Shown: in pieces, positions 1 to 11,340 of the stretch | Layout: each line of letters opens with the position of its first letter | Numbering within the stretch: the first letter of the stretch is position 1 | Program-made: the position numbers and the translations under genes | DNA from: Zygnema cylindricum | Lineage: Eukaryota; Streptophyta; Zygnematophyceae; Zygnematales; Zygnemataceae | Length of the DNA stretch: 64,000 nt | Assembly: GCA_037447655.1 (NCBI GenBank) | Contig: JBBHKE010000726.1 | Location: 32,839-96,838 of the forward strand | Direction of reading: 5' to 3' | The notes under the pieces: generated by a model | What the model saw: only the letters and a program-made list of their open reading frames with translations | Told to the model about the DNA's origin: nothing | The model's database searches: none

Positions 1-2
1 AT

Positions 3-869
3 AATGAGGTTTATTTCATAGCTGAGAAGGGCAGTCAAGGAATATTCAGAATCGTTCTTTGCGATGAAATGAGTGTTCTCTACTCGTGTGCAAGTGAGAT
101 GATGCTTTGGCATAAAAGGTTGGGGCATGTGCATCTAGATAAATTAAAGAAAATGAAGAAAAAGGGAATAGTGGAGGGTATTACTTTTGAGGATGATGAG
201 ACCTTTGATGATTGTAGTGGATGTGCCTAAGGGAAGATTCATAGACTTCCATTTCCAATGGCAACCAAATTTAGGAGAGAGAAAGTATTAGATCTAGTTC
301 ACACTGATGTTTAGGGACCTGCCAGGTATGCTTCATATGGGGGGAAGAGATGGATGTTAACCATCACAGATGATTGGTCTAGATACACGAAGGTATACTT
401 TCTCAAACATAAGTTAGAGGTAATAAGATGTTTCAAAGAGTATAAAGTATGGAGAGAAAAACTACATGAATCCTCAATAAAAGAGATAAGAAGTGATAAT
501 GGGAAAGAATACACCTCAAGGGAATTTGAAGAATATCTTAAAGAAGAAGGAATTCATCATGAGAAAACTGTTCCCTATAATCCTGAACAAAATGGAGTAG
601 CAGAAAGAGTGAATAGAACTTTATGAGATATGTCCAGAAGTATGTTAACTGATAAGAGGATAGGGTTGCAGTTTTGGGCGGAGTCTATAAACTATGGTAA
701 TTTCATCAAAAATAGAGTCCTACCTTCAGCAAATAAGGAGGAAACTCCGTATGAGAGGTGGACAGGAAGAAAGCCTGATTTGTCTAGTTTGAGAGTGTTC
801 GGAAGTCAAGTCTACAATTTGGATTCCGATAAAACTAAATGGAAGTTAGAGGGAATAGGGAAACCATGA
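3..869 (+). pseudogene. Copia GAG-pre-integrase and integrase core, broken by stops
   Basis: The frame reads an HHCC-type zinc finger (WHKRLGHVH at about 108-135, then CSGC near 214-225), the first catalytic Asp in LVHTD (about 294-308), and the second Asp and Glu in IRSDNGKEYT and PEQNGVAERVNRTL (about 490-623). Integrase would insert the cDNA into host DNA. The stops are TAA 228-230, TAG 312-314, TGA 624-626 and TGA 867-869. Each lies in a well-conserved position, so they are lesions rather than real ends. The same frame resumes at once after each stop, so all are point mutations. Confidence 0.93.
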
Positions 870-2922
870 TATCTTGTAGGATATGATGAGAACACAAAAG
901 GATACCGAGTGTATGACTTGAAAAAGAGAGATATAATTTTGGTAAAACACATAGTGGTGATGAATGAAGAGAAGTCCATTGATCCATTCAAATATAATAG
1001 GAAAGTCAAAATCAGATTTGAAATGGATCAGTTTTCTTACTTTGACTTTGAAAATGAAGAGAAGGAAGAGGGAGAAAAAGAAAAATCTGCAAATCTACCA
1101 AAGGAGAAGGAGGAAAGGACAACATTCGAGGCAACGCCACAATACGAAGTGGAAACCGATGAGGAACTTCATGAGACACCGGAATTGGAAGATAGGGGAG
1201 CTGAAAATCTCCCAAAACGAAACCCAAGGATGCCTTCCATATCGGCGTCCGATTTTGAAGGGGGAAGAAGAAGTAGTAAACGACTTCAAGAAAGACAAGT
1301 AAATAACCAACTCACAAAGATGTCTCACCTAGATGAACCTCAATTATACTTAGAGGCCATAAACACTTCAGAAAGTAGCCGGTGGATCACAACTATAAAT
1401 GAAGAAATGGCCTCTATCATGGAAGCCAATACATGGGAGTTGGTAGATTGTCCACCGGACCGAAAACCGATCGGAGTTAAGTGGGTGTCTAAACTTAAAA
1501 TAATCCCGGATAATACCATTCAGAGGTACAAAGCTAAGTTAGTTGCAAAAGGTTATACTCAGAAAGGGGGGATAGACTACAAAGAAACCTTTGCACTTGT
1601 AGTCAGATTTCCTTCTGTTAGAATCCTTTTAAGTATAGCCGCAGCGGAGGATATAGATATCCACCAGATGGATATTAAATCGCCTTTTTTGCACAGAGAG
1701 TTTGAAGAAAAAATTTACATGAGGCAACCCGAAGGATTCGTGGAAAGTGGGGAAGAAATCAAAGTTTGTAAACTGATAAAATCACTCTATGGGCTTAAGC
1801 AAGCCCCGCGACAGTGGAATATAAAGCTAGACGAATTTCTGACCAGTTTGGGGTATATCAGAATTAGTTCACATCACTCTAAAATAATTAATTGAGGATG
1901 AGAATGGAGTGATATTTATTGCTATTTATGTAGATGATTTGTTGGTCTTAAGCAAGTCCTTAGATAAAATTAACAAACTAAAAAGGGATCTTAGAAGCAG
2001 TTTTGATATGAAAGATCTTGGCGAAGCAAAGTACATTTTGGGAATTCAAATGGAGAGAGATAGAGGGAATAGAATTATAAGACTCACTCAAAAAGAAGCA
2101 ATCGGTAATATGCTAGAAAATTTTCAAATAGAGAAAGCAAACGGATGTACTACTATTATGGATTTGAAGAAAGTGAGTGAGGAGAGTGAAGAGGGAGGAA
2201 TATTGATCATTAATGATGAGATGGATGAGATAGAAAGAAAACATATAGAAAATATCCCTTATCGGCAGATTGTAGGCAGTTTAATTTATTTTATGAACTG
2301 TACCCGTCCGGATATATCTGCAGCTGTAGGTGTCCTTAGTAGAAATCTAAATGAACCAAGAAAGAGAGACTGGGAGGCTGCCAAAAGGATGATGAGGTAT
2401 CTGGTGGGGACATGGTATTTATGGTTGCATTTGGGAGGCGAGCACATTGACATCACCACTTGGAGTGATGCCAGTTATGGAGATTTTCCTTTAAGGAGGT
2501 GTACGACTGGATAAGTGTTGCAAATTGGATCGGGTGCATGTTGTTGGAGTAGCAAGCAACAAAAAGTAGTTGCTCAGTCCACTATGGAGGCTGAATACAT
2601 GGCTTCTTGTGCTGCCACCAAAAAATTAATGTGGGTTAAATCTCTTCTTGAAGAACTTGGGTTCATAAAGTCTGGAACTCAAATTGTTTATTGTGATAAT
2701 CAAGCTGCTATCTCTATTGCAGCTAATCTGAAACATCACTACAAAGCTAAGCAAATGGATATTAGACTAAGCTTTGTCAGAGAGAAGGAAGAAAATAAAA
2801 TTATTAAACTGGTTCATAAAATTGATAGAGAAATGATTGCAAACATGATGACAAAACGAGTGCCTTCCCTTAAGTCGATTAATTGCAGAGAAAATTGTGG
2901 ATTAAAATTGAAAAGTGACTAG
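870..2922 (+). pseudogene. Copia reverse transcriptase and RNase H, one frameshift and two stops
   Basis: After a charged linker (about 1020-1330) the RVT_2-type reverse transcriptase begins. Motifs read KWVSKLK, YKAKLVAKGYTQ, QMDIKSPFLH, LYGLKQAPRQWN and, after a frameshift between 1893 and 1909, the catalytic YVDDLLVL (about 1927-1950). RNase H follows with TWSDASYGD, MEAEYMA and VYCDNQAA (2458-2710). A stop at 2512-2514 replaces the residue normally found after RRxTTG, and the frame resumes at 2515. The final stop is near 2920, just before the polypurine tract. The product would have made and trimmed element cDNA in virus-like particles. It is non-functional here. Confidence 0.93.
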
Positions 2923-2935
2923 GAATTAAGGGGAG

Positions 2936-3060
2936 TGTTGAAAAGAGGTAATTAATAGTTCACTTCCCTATTTTAGTTTTGCTTTAAAGAAAGAGAGTGA
3001 GGATCAAAGGCGCGCCATGGCTGCCGCTATATTTAGAAAGTAGCAATTTTTGAAGTAAAG
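2936..3060 (+). repeat. Start of a putative copia 3' LTR; far end not identified
   Basis: TGTTGAAAAGAGG follows directly on the polypurine tract, as expected for an LTR beginning with TG. I could not place the CA end, and sequence of other origin (a tRNA-like piece at 3076-3150) follows within 140 bases. The LTR may therefore be truncated or interrupted. Confidence 0.5.
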
Positions 3061-3075
3061 GGTATTTTACTAAAA

Positions 3076-3150
3076 TGATGCCTAAGTCTAGATTTGAACC
3101 TGTGACCTCTAGATTCTCTATAGCCTAACGCCTCAACCATTAAGGCGTTA
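3076..3150 (-). repeat. tRNA-like sequence, probably a SINE head or tRNA pseudogene
   Basis: Read on the minus strand, a B-box-like GGTTCAAATCT (about 3090-3100) lies at tRNA-like distance after an A-box-like TAATGGTTGAGG (about 3130-3143). The start can also fold as a perfect 6-bp hairpin (AACGCC..GGCGTT). The acceptor stem does not pair and the anticodon loop is not canonical, so this is no working tRNA. A tRNA-derived SINE head is the most natural reading. A chance match cannot be excluded. Confidence 0.4.
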
Positions 3151-3245
3151 CGAAACGATACACGTGACGGGTTTCATAAATATATAAAAATTAACGCAAC
3201 AGCTAATTAACAGCAGACTAACCAAAAGGAGCAATTCCTGCATGT

Positions 3246-5170
3246 ACGCGAATTTGAACCGTGTAAAATATGTTTTGATCAGACGGCCGGCATTATAGCC
3301 GCCACGCCAAGTGAGGTTTTGGCGGCATACGGAGATAGCGTCACGCGGTGCCACGTGGCGCCAGATTATTTGATACCGGAGAAGATGGGAGGAGGAACCA
3401 TGGCTTCCGATTTGACAAGTGTCACCTTGTAGACCTTGTCGTACAATGGTCGTACAATAAGTACATCGCCCATTGTACCTTCTTGTACTATATAGTGTTC
3501 CTATTGGAATAGGGTTTAGTAGTAGGTAGTCGTGAGTAGGCAGACCGAGACTTAGTAATATTTAGGTACCTCTCTCTCTAAGAGAGCTTGTAACTATAAA
3601 GGTCATCTTTGACCAGCCATAACTTACTGCTCAGGGGAGCAAATTCAGTGATTCTTTTTGCGTTTGACTCAAGGGAGTCTTGTCCTCACGGGGGTGAAAG
3701 TGGTCAGAATATTTGTGTGCCTGGGCGGCACTTATTCAGCGGGAAAGTAAAAGGGGCTAATGTTATCCTAGAGGCTTTTCATAGGCTGCTCATTTTGTAG
3801 GTCAATGGAGACCACAGAATTTCAGATACCCTTGTAAATCTTGTAAAATTCCCACGGGTTTTACCGGTGATGGCTTTCTCCCTTGTTTTACTATAGATGA
3901 AATGGCCGTAAAACTTCATTTTTGCCATTGAAATGTCCTTAGTAGAGGGGTTTATGTCGTGGATTGCTTGATTCGCAATCCAGTTGTCTAGAGCGGCCTG
4001 CCCTGTTGGTCCAAAGAAATTGCAATCCGCAATTTAATATTTGGTTGCCATTGCCGAAGATTGCCATTGTCAAGAGTTTTGTCTTCAATCACCGACTAAA
4101 AAGACAGTTTAAGAGGGTTTGAGGTGTATGATTCTTTAAGCATTTGAAATCTGTAAACTCCATAATAGCAGACTAATTTGTCTCTGTATTGAGAAGTATC
4201 TACATGTTCAGAAGGGTGGAGCATGGTGTGGGGTTGGCAACCATTCTAGTGGCAATCTGCGAAATTCTTAGGGCTCCATTGCCACGCAGAATTCGCAGAT
4301 CAAAAGAAGCTAATCTAGAAAATGCGACTCCAAGTTTATGTAAACCCATATGATTATCCCGTTGACAATAAATTCCCCATTATTCTTCACACTTGTGAAA
4401 CAAGACTTTTTGTGTGCTCAGTTCCACCACAGATTGCAAAGCTAGAATATGTGTTTTGGATACATTTTTCCACTTTTACCTTTCATTAGAAATGCAGCCA
4501 CCTCGGCAAGCAAAACCTTTGACCAACTACTCCTTTGTGTATCTTGGACTCCCCTGAGTTGGCAGCAAAAAGAATCACTAAAAATGGCGAAGTAAATTGA
4601 TAGTTATGGCTGGCCAAAGTTTGCCATTTATACAACAAGCTCTTTTGGATAGGGTGCTACCTACCCAAAATATTCTAAGTCCTAAACCCCTCTCTAAACC
4701 CCCAAGTAATAAGGTATGGAACAATCACATTACTGTAAAGTACATCAAGGTATAGGTATCGGTGTAGCTTTTGTACGGCCATCGTACGATATGGCTAAAA
4801 AGTCAACACATGTTATATCCAGACTAGTTCTTATAATCCTCGGAATTCCTACTTTCAAATGTTATCTCTCCACGTGGTGCCACATCATGCCACTTCAGAA
4901 AAATGGTAACGTACAAGAAAGAACAGGTGTCGGAGTACTTTTTGTACGAACTTTGTACACAATGCCATTTTGCGACATTTGTCACTTTTGGATTTGTTAT
5001 CTTCCGTTCCGAAGATTCCGCAAACCCGTATGATGTTGCCACGTGTCATTCAGAGTGGCGGCGTCCGCAAACCGCCAAATTGTCTTTCTGCGAAGCCGGC
5101 ATTAACCACGGCCGTCCGATTTATTTCGGCATTTAATACCCGACCGTCAAAACAAATGTTTGTATTATTT
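3246..5170. repeat. Large imperfect inverted repeat (arms about 3246-3790 and 4550-5170)
   Basis: The plus strand near 3246-3790 matches, in reverse complement and at roughly 65-70% by eye, the plus strand near 4550-5170. Shared landmarks are a GTAC-rich block (3440-3480 versus 4735-4800), CCACGTGG blocks, the GCCGGC..ACGGCCGTC block (3278-3300 versus 5095-5120), and the AGAATCACT..CAGCAAAAAG block (3640 versus 4565). This looks like two related LTR-type elements in opposite orientation, or a foldback element. The 730-base middle has no ORF I trust. A related copy of the right arm recurs at 35120-35455. Confidence 0.5.
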
Positions 5171-5520
5171 GTTTCGTCTATACTTTAAAGTACAGTTGTT
5201 TCTATACCCTACAAACCTTAATCCATTTAAATGCAAACCCTACTAAATACTATTTAAATGTCTACCAAACCTTATATGTTTTAGCACTAGTCCTATACTA
5301 AACGGATAAGGCTAACGGCTACGGGTTGCTTGACTGACGGTAGGTACCACGATCAATTCCTGGGTCCGTCAAAGACCTTTTTGGTAAGTCTACCAATTCT
5401 ACACCCTCTCTCCATGGAGAGCCTAGGGAGCCATGGCTCTAGCTCCCTGTCCAGCCTTTAGTGACTACAACAAGTGTGGGGGCTTACAGAAGAGTGTTAG
5501 AGGTAGACTCCCTTTGCTAT
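5171..5520 (+). repeat. Retroelement LTR-end-like and leader region
   Basis: AT-rich DNA ends in a TATA-like and transcribed-leader-like stretch. The block CTAACGGCTACGGGTTGC then GACGGTAGGTACC (5310-5350) recurs in the same orientation at 9498-9540 in diverged form. The following stretch, with GTGACTACAACAAG at 5460 and CAGACCTAGAAAATGC near 5536, recurs at about 35630-35720. The repeated order supports one retroelement family present at least three times in the window, all degraded. Confidence 0.45.
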
Positions 5521-5524
5521 TTTT

Positions 5525-6167
5525 TTATCCAAAAACAGACCTAGAAAATGCATAAATTTCAACAGTCTGGGCGGCCCGAGTCGCCAAGAGTAGATTCACG
5601 TAGGCGTGACCTTGTCCTTGTAGCTTCATGTCCTCCGTTAAGGTGGTAGTGACAGGGGAGGCCGCACTTGCAGCTAGATCGACCTCTGCTTGCACCACTG
5701 CAGCATCTAAAAGTGAATCTGAGACTTTGATACTAGGAGCCATCAAGGCGTGCTGCCTCCTTGTAATCGGCCAATGCCCCTCCAGCAAGGTAATTGATCA
5801 TCATAAGGAATAAGGTTGTTTCAAAGTCATCAAGAATGGGTCCTCCCCTATACTTGTTGATTTCAAACTGACTAAAAGATTTCCACAAAAGTTCAAAATC
5901 CGAGAAGTCAATCTCAGAGTTATCCCCCGTAAATATCTTCCTATCCCCTATCTCTTTCTCCTCCTCCGCAAGATTGGTGAATTGTGGAGAGGGCGGCCTG
6001 CTAGGACTAACAAATTGAGCGGGTGAGGTGACTCCTAGGTCCTCGTTTTTGGGACCAGAACCATTTCCTTCTCTGGTAAACGGTGTTACTCTAAAAGGTG
6101 TGGATCCCCCTCCCACTGAGGAAGTACCTACCCCTGAATATATGGTTGGTGTAAGGGTGTTCCCCAC
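5525..6167 (-). pseudogene. Gag-like retroelement fragment (degenerate, frameshifted)
   Basis: A minus-strand frame at 5733-6167 gives a Pro/Ser/Thr-rich segment and then an acidic, aromatic helix-like segment (FTGDNSEIDFSDFELLWKSF, followed by INKYRGG and ALADYKEAARLDG). A second frame at 5525-5788 seems to carry on after a frameshift near 5740, giving an Ala-rich helix. The wording 'FTGD..' followed by W..F helices recalls Ty3-type Gag or capsid segments, but no zinc knuckle or protease is visible and I cannot name a family. The region lies inside retroelement debris. A decayed host gene is possible. Confidence 0.35.
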
Positions 6168-8075
6168 GAGTATGGCCCCTTGTCACCTTAGTGCGGAGGG
6201 TGTCCGCGTGTGACGACTTGTCCAGCCGGGTGGTATCTACAGATTTAGTAGAGTACCCCAAGAGGACAAAGACGAAGGAGAAGACGAAGGCCCATACTTG
6301 GGATATGGTGTATTCCCTCTGGTCGTGCGTCCAGATCGAGCAGAAGGTGGGACTTCGGAATTCGAAGATGGAGAACGGTGGTGAGTGGGAGAATAGGCGG
6401 GAATAGTGGTATGAGCGGAAGTGATAGTCAGCCCGACCTCAGACTCGGAGAGTGAGGTGGGAATGTCTCTAGACTTAGGGGTATGCCTAGGGGACTGAGA
6501 GGAAGCAAGAGGAGGAGGAGAAAAGGGAAGATCTAGGGATACTCTAGGAGATGGCGAAGGAGGGGTTTAAGGTCTCAAGGGAATGTGAATTCTCTTGTCC
6601 GGTCGTAACTCCAACAAGGCTTCCACATTTAAAGAGACCTCCACAGAGACAAAAGTGGGCCTTTCCCGAGGAGCAAAAGCAAATTCACGAGGTAAATCAG
6701 CACCCAAACCCTTTATATTTGGTTCTCTGATTTCCCCCCCCTTCCTGCTATAGAAGAGTCTCTCAGCTAGTCTCCAAGGGAGGAATGTCGAGTTGAGTCG
6801 TGCGATAGGAGAGGTTCCTTTAGTTGGCGCTTCAGAATGCGGCCCAATCCCTAGAGAAGGGGGGATCTGCCCGCTAAGAATCCCACTTCACCTACGCCAA
6901 GTTTCCCGAATAAGCTTCAATTCTTGTTCCCATAAACTCCTCCTTTCTACCTCAAAGGTCTCATTATCTACTGCGGTAAATCCCACCCCCGCCGTAGCGT
7001 TCCCCTGAGATTTCATAATACATAATCGTTCTTGAGTCCTCGTGACTACACTAGTTAGGTTTGCTATTCCCATATCCAGAATTTCAAGATCGTTAGGCCT
7101 AGTCTGCCACCATCTTTCAGACGAATCTTCCGGTCCCGTTCTTAGAACCTCTAAAGCAGTAGGTTCATATTGCCAAAACCATTCGGAAGGGCAACCGAGC
7201 AGTGCGGCTGGAGAAGGTCTCCCGCTTGAGGCTGATAATTGAGGTGGGGACGTCTCTTCTTTTGGAAGAAGAGCAAATCTCCTCTTGTTCTCACGGTGGT
7301 CGAACCTCTTCCCCTTCGCAAAATCTCGCGATTCCCTCCTACCAGTCTTTTCTTCTTAAAGAGATCGAGAAGTGGTACGTCCCCTGGATGGTCTGCTAGC
7401 AAAAGTGTCTTGGGATGAAGATGGAGGGGGGCAAGGATAGGGATCTCTCTGGGGCCAGTCTTATAGAGACTTTGAAGAACTACTATCGGAAGAACTACTT
7501 AAAATCTCCACAACCCCTCCCACAAGTCTAACCACCCTGGCTTGATCTGTCCAAACCACTCTTTGAACTAACTCCCTCTTCACCTTTAACTCATGTAGAT
7601 CATGAAGAGCAACGAGTTCCTTGCATCCAAGATGACATGGATCCGCCAATACCGCGGGGTCAATAGGAATTTCAGCCCTAGGTACCTTAGATCGAGTATG
7701 AAACCCGACCTCCAAAAATGACCCAAAAAGGGCTCCCTAAGAGCTAATCTCTTTTGTCGGGACGTGGGAGACACTTTCTTCCTTTCCTCAGCTTGGGCCC
7801 TGGGGGCCTCTGCCCCAAATGGGAACTGTTTGGGAGTTAGGCTAGGAGGAGGTGGAGGAGCGAATGCCCTAGATGGTTCCTTGGCCGACGAATCAAAGAT
7901 GGCAACCATTGGGACGCATTCCTTGGACATCTGAGACCCTTTTTCCTGTACGGGCTTCCTTTGCCTACCGTGCTCTCAAAATCAGATATATGGGGTCTCT
8001 CCTCCCCCCATAAGATGATGGCAGCGGGAAAGGGAAAAAAAACATAAAATGGAACCTTAACTCCCTTCCACAAAG
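6168..8075 (-). other. Upstream part of the Gag-like region, no intact frame
   Basis: Several minus-strand frames of 60-114 codons overlap here (for example 7586-7930, with Ala/Pro-rich text). Base composition is close to that of the Gag-like segment downstream, and GC is higher than in the flanks. I read this as decayed coding DNA of the same element, but I could not join the frames, and nothing is recognisable by motif. The plus-strand frames show no family either. Confidence 0.3.
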
Positions 8076-9866
8076 AGAGCTTCCACTGTCAACACTCCTA
8101 TCCCCTCTAATCCGAGCGAACAGTTGCTTTTTCAATACTATACTTTTCTAGTGAAATTCAAAACAAATGCTCCCTCAAAACCTACTATTTTGATCAAAAG
8201 GTTTTGGCAAACTAATCCTAACAACACACCCATAACCAAAAAGAACTACCAATAAGGCACACTTGAACTCCCACGCAGGAATATAGGAAAGAACAATAAT
8301 AGGCCGTTTTAGTTTTAACAATATCACCTTGCGAAAGAAAAAGATAATAAAAGATAGAAATTAAAATGATAGCAAAGCGAGCTCAACATACCCTAAGAAT
8401 TAACGATGACCCAAAAGAGAAGTTGAAACCCTTCCGATGGTACCGAAAATAGGTAAGATCCTCCTTCACAACGCGGTTTCCGCGACTCAGAAACGACAGG
8501 ACTCTTTTCAGTTTCAACAACAAAAAGTCAAAATCGCCCAAAAGATGGATAGTACCAACTTGCCGTTCAAACTACGATCTCCACAAAAGACTCATTCAAA
8601 ACCAAGATGGCAATAGAGTCAAAAACACACACAAGATAAAGATTCTCCAAAATAAGGAATGCTTGGATTTTTTGAGGATTTTGTCAAGAGACAGTAATGA
8701 AAAAGCAACCTTTCTCCTTCGGCCCCAAGTGCCTTATACATCAAAGTTTGTCCAATTCTAGGTCCAAAAGTCAAAGTTATGCTATTAACCAATTAGCAGC
8801 AAGCAAGTGTAATTGAAATGAAAAAAGAATAAATAAATTGTACTACACTTGAGGCAAAAGGTTATGCTCCTGACTGCGGCTATATCCACAACCGGAAGTA
8901 ATTATTCGTTCCACTATAATAAGACAAAGTACTGAAAAGGACACGAAAGTGCCAGACTTTGACCTAAGGTAATTAATGGACCAAAGTTCAACTGAACCTG
9001 AACTGAGTTCTTATTGACACCTAACAGCATAATCTAGATGACAATCCGAAAAGTTACGTGGCAATTGTCAATGTACTCCCCACGAGGGCTGGTAGAAACT
9101 AGTCCCATGTAACGCAATTGCAATCTATGAGACGGTAGAACTTGGTCGTTCGACCTCCGTTAGGCGCAAAAGTAAAGTGCGTTTTGCTCAGTTTAGGAAA
9201 TAGAAGGATCTCGTTTGGACTGGTACACTCACTCCTCTATACTCTGATGGCCGTACGGGGTAGGAAAGGCCTAGAAATCTATGGTGGTACAAAGGTGTGC
9301 CAAAAATGCACACGAGCTTGACAACAGGCCGTTGAAATAAATGTTCGCAACGTTTGTTTCGTGCGGTACTTAATGCACAACGGAGTCTATGCTATGAAGT
9401 CCGTTCTTTTAGTTAAATGGAATTCAATACGTATCAATGTTTAAATAGGTATCGCTCCCTATATATATCAGCACAAGTCTTATACTCTAGGACAATGCTA
9501 ACCGCTACAAGCTACTTTGACGGACGGTAGGTACTAGGATGTGTTGTCCATAGCCATTTTCAGCCATGGATTTACCCTCGGAAACACCACAGACTACCCA
9601 AAAACAGCCTACTTTGAATCAACACAAAATTCTACAGTAATCATAAAACATGCTGAATCTATAATCACACACTGTTTCTAGGCTATAAAATAACCTTACA
9701 AAGTTTTAGACAAAAGAAATTAACACTGTGATCACATCATCTAGTCAAAGTTGCACAAAAATAGTCTTCCATAACTTTGATATAACCGACCAACTTCACA
9801 ATGAAGTAAAACAAATACCAGGCTTACAATACCCTTGCAAATCTGCGAAAATATAGACAATACAAG
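8076..9866. other. Gene-less repeat DNA with a second LTR-end-like block
   Basis: No coding frame is supported. 9440-9545 repeats the arrangement seen at 5270-5350: a TATATATA box near 9460, then ACAAGTCTTATACT, GCTAACCGCTACAAGC and GACGGTAGGTACTAGG. It is best read as the end of a diverged LTR or leader of the same family. The remainder shows no structure I can name. Confidence 0.4.
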
Positions 9867-9876
9867 NNNNNNNNNN
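9867..9876. other. Assembly gap (10 N)
   Basis: A run of exactly ten N, the same length as the second gap. It is most likely a placeholder of unknown true size. Repeats on either side make it risky to read anything across it. Confidence 0.98.
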
Positions 9877-10620
9877 CCTTTTGTTGTCTTTTTTTGGGAT
9901 TGAAATAGTGTATTCTTTCACAAAATCTGGAGCAAACTCTTAAAAACGTAAAAAAACAAAACACAAGTGTAAGGGTTTTTAAAGTCGTAATGGGCACATA
10001 TGTGAAGCTGTATATTGTACGCCGTCGCCGATTAAATAATCTTTAATGACGTTAGGTAAGGCTGTATGTTACAATTAGCTGAGAGCCAAAGATTCCCGTA
10101 ACTGGGTACATTAACATTGAATCGTTTGATTGAGACATAAGATGGCTTATAAGAGATATTTTAGAAAAGTTCACAGGGTTACACATTGTAGGCTGTTAAT
10201 TTTGTGGGTTAATGGAGACCACAAAATTTCAGTAACAATTTTGTTGTTACACATTGGGACACTTGAAAAGATTTTATAGAGAATATTCGGTAGAATACAG
10301 AGTTAGTTTGCTAAGTTACAATTACATGGGTCAATGCCCTTAGAAACCGAGAGTCGATTAACATTGTATGTCGGAATGGATTGCAGTAATTTCTAATAAA
10401 TTAGCCGCTGCCGCATGTTATATGTCGAAGTGTATACACGGGTAATGCTGAAATTTTTGGGAATGTGAACACAAAACAAAAAAATGCAAAAATTCTCAAA
10501 CGAGGTCTAAAACACTTTCTTATGTGATAAAGTTAGGGTTTTTTTCTGTTGTTTTCCTCCAAAACTTAGCCCTCAACGAGAAAATCCTCAGCCGCACCAA
10601 AAATTTGAAATTACCATATT
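9877..10620. other. AT-rich DNA without a gene
   Basis: No frame above background. One short piece near 10186-10240 (GGCTG then GTGGGTTAATGGAGACCACA) repeats 3783-3820, where GGCTGCTC is followed by GTCAATGGAGACCACAGAATT. It is a fragment of the same dispersed family. Confidence 0.4.
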
Positions 10621-10932
10621 CTAATTTGCGTCACTTTGAAACTTTAAATGTAATGCAGTTTGTCGTCTAACGTGTTTCGACCCACTTTCACGTCCCGCCT
10701 GCTCATCTTCAAACTTATTTTCAAATTTCATCGAGGTGATTTTAACTAAAGTTTCATTAAGCGAACAAATAGGGACGCGTTGTCCCACACGTCTTAAGTT
10801 TTGGAAAACTTTTATGCGTGGAGTACCAAAAAAAAAACCACCACAGGTTTCCAGTCTGTGTGTACTTTTTTCCGTGGACTTTTTTCCGTTCATGGACCGT
10901 GTAGGGGTCTCGAGCAATGAATTCCATTCCAC
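10621..10932 (-). CDS. Hypothetical small ORF, partly conserved in the second copy
   Basis: A 103-codon frame whose centre (HRLETCGGFFFG then VPICSLNETLVKITS) reads similarly in the paralogous unit at 36800-37015 (HRLDTCGGSFFG then LYGNLFKITS). Conservation of the frame between two diverged DNA copies hints at past coding, but one pair is weak evidence and the conservation could belong to the DNA. No known family is recognised. It lies divergent to the short plus frame at 11122. Confidence 0.25.
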   Translation of the reverse strand: MEWNSLLETPTRSMNGKKSTEKSTHRLETCGGFFFGTPRIKVFQNLRRVGQRVPICSLNETLVKITSMKFENKFEDEQAGRESGSKHVRRQTALHLKFQSDAN

Positions 10933-11340
10933 AAAAAGCGAAAGGTGCCTCTTTCTCTCTCCCTCTCACACTACCGCGTCTATCTCACAATTCTCGCGAT
11001 GAAAGACGACAATAACGGTATTAAATGAAAGATTTCTGAAAAATATTAATTTTTATTGTCTTTTGGCGTATTTTGATTGCAAGTAGAGGGATAAAAGACG
11101 AAAAAACACAATCGGGAAACCATGGCGGAAAGTTTTGGAATTAGTGACGTCGATGCTACTATAGGTGAGTTTGACGTCAAAATGTCACAACCCCTAAACA
11201 TCTACAATGTCACAAAAAATTATAGTACAATACACACCTACAACCGTCCATATTTTGTAAACGTCATCAATTGTCGCAAGTTTTGCAGTCGTCGACAACC
11301 ATCACAAATTACACACGTGTCTACATCCGTCACAATTTAA
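10621..11340. repeat. Duplicated promoter-like unit, copy 1
   Basis: This 0.7-kb stretch has a diverged second copy at 36800-37420. Both hold, in the same order, a minus-strand ORF piece sharing the text TCGG.FFG (10621-10932 here), a CTCTCTCTC pyrimidine block with a TATCTCACA..TCTTGC-type motif, the block TCGGGAA.CCATGGCG, and several TGACGTC elements with TGTCACAA. The ATG at 11122 opens a short frame (MAESFGISDVDATIG) followed at once by a GTGAGT donor-like site. I infer a promoter plus first exon, perhaps carried by a transposon. No downstream exon was found. Confidence 0.5.

Larger units (their letters stand above)
1..2935 (+). mobile_element. Decayed Ty1/copia LTR retrotransposon, 3' internal region
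   Basis: The internal pol region runs in copia order: GAG-pre-integrase zinc finger, integrase, reverse transcriptase, RNase H, then a polypurine tract (AAGGGGAG near 2928-2935) next to a TGTTG LTR start at 2936. The 5' LTR, gag and protease lie outside the window. Reading frame position 3 stays the same from base 3 to 1895, broken by in-frame stops at 228, 312, 624, 867 and 1893. A frameshift follows near 1895-1909, and one more stop lies at 2512. Conserved residues remain at nearly every catalytic site, so the copy is fairly young but cannot make a polyprotein. The copia assignment is firm from domain order (integrase before RT) and motif wording. Confidence 0.96.
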
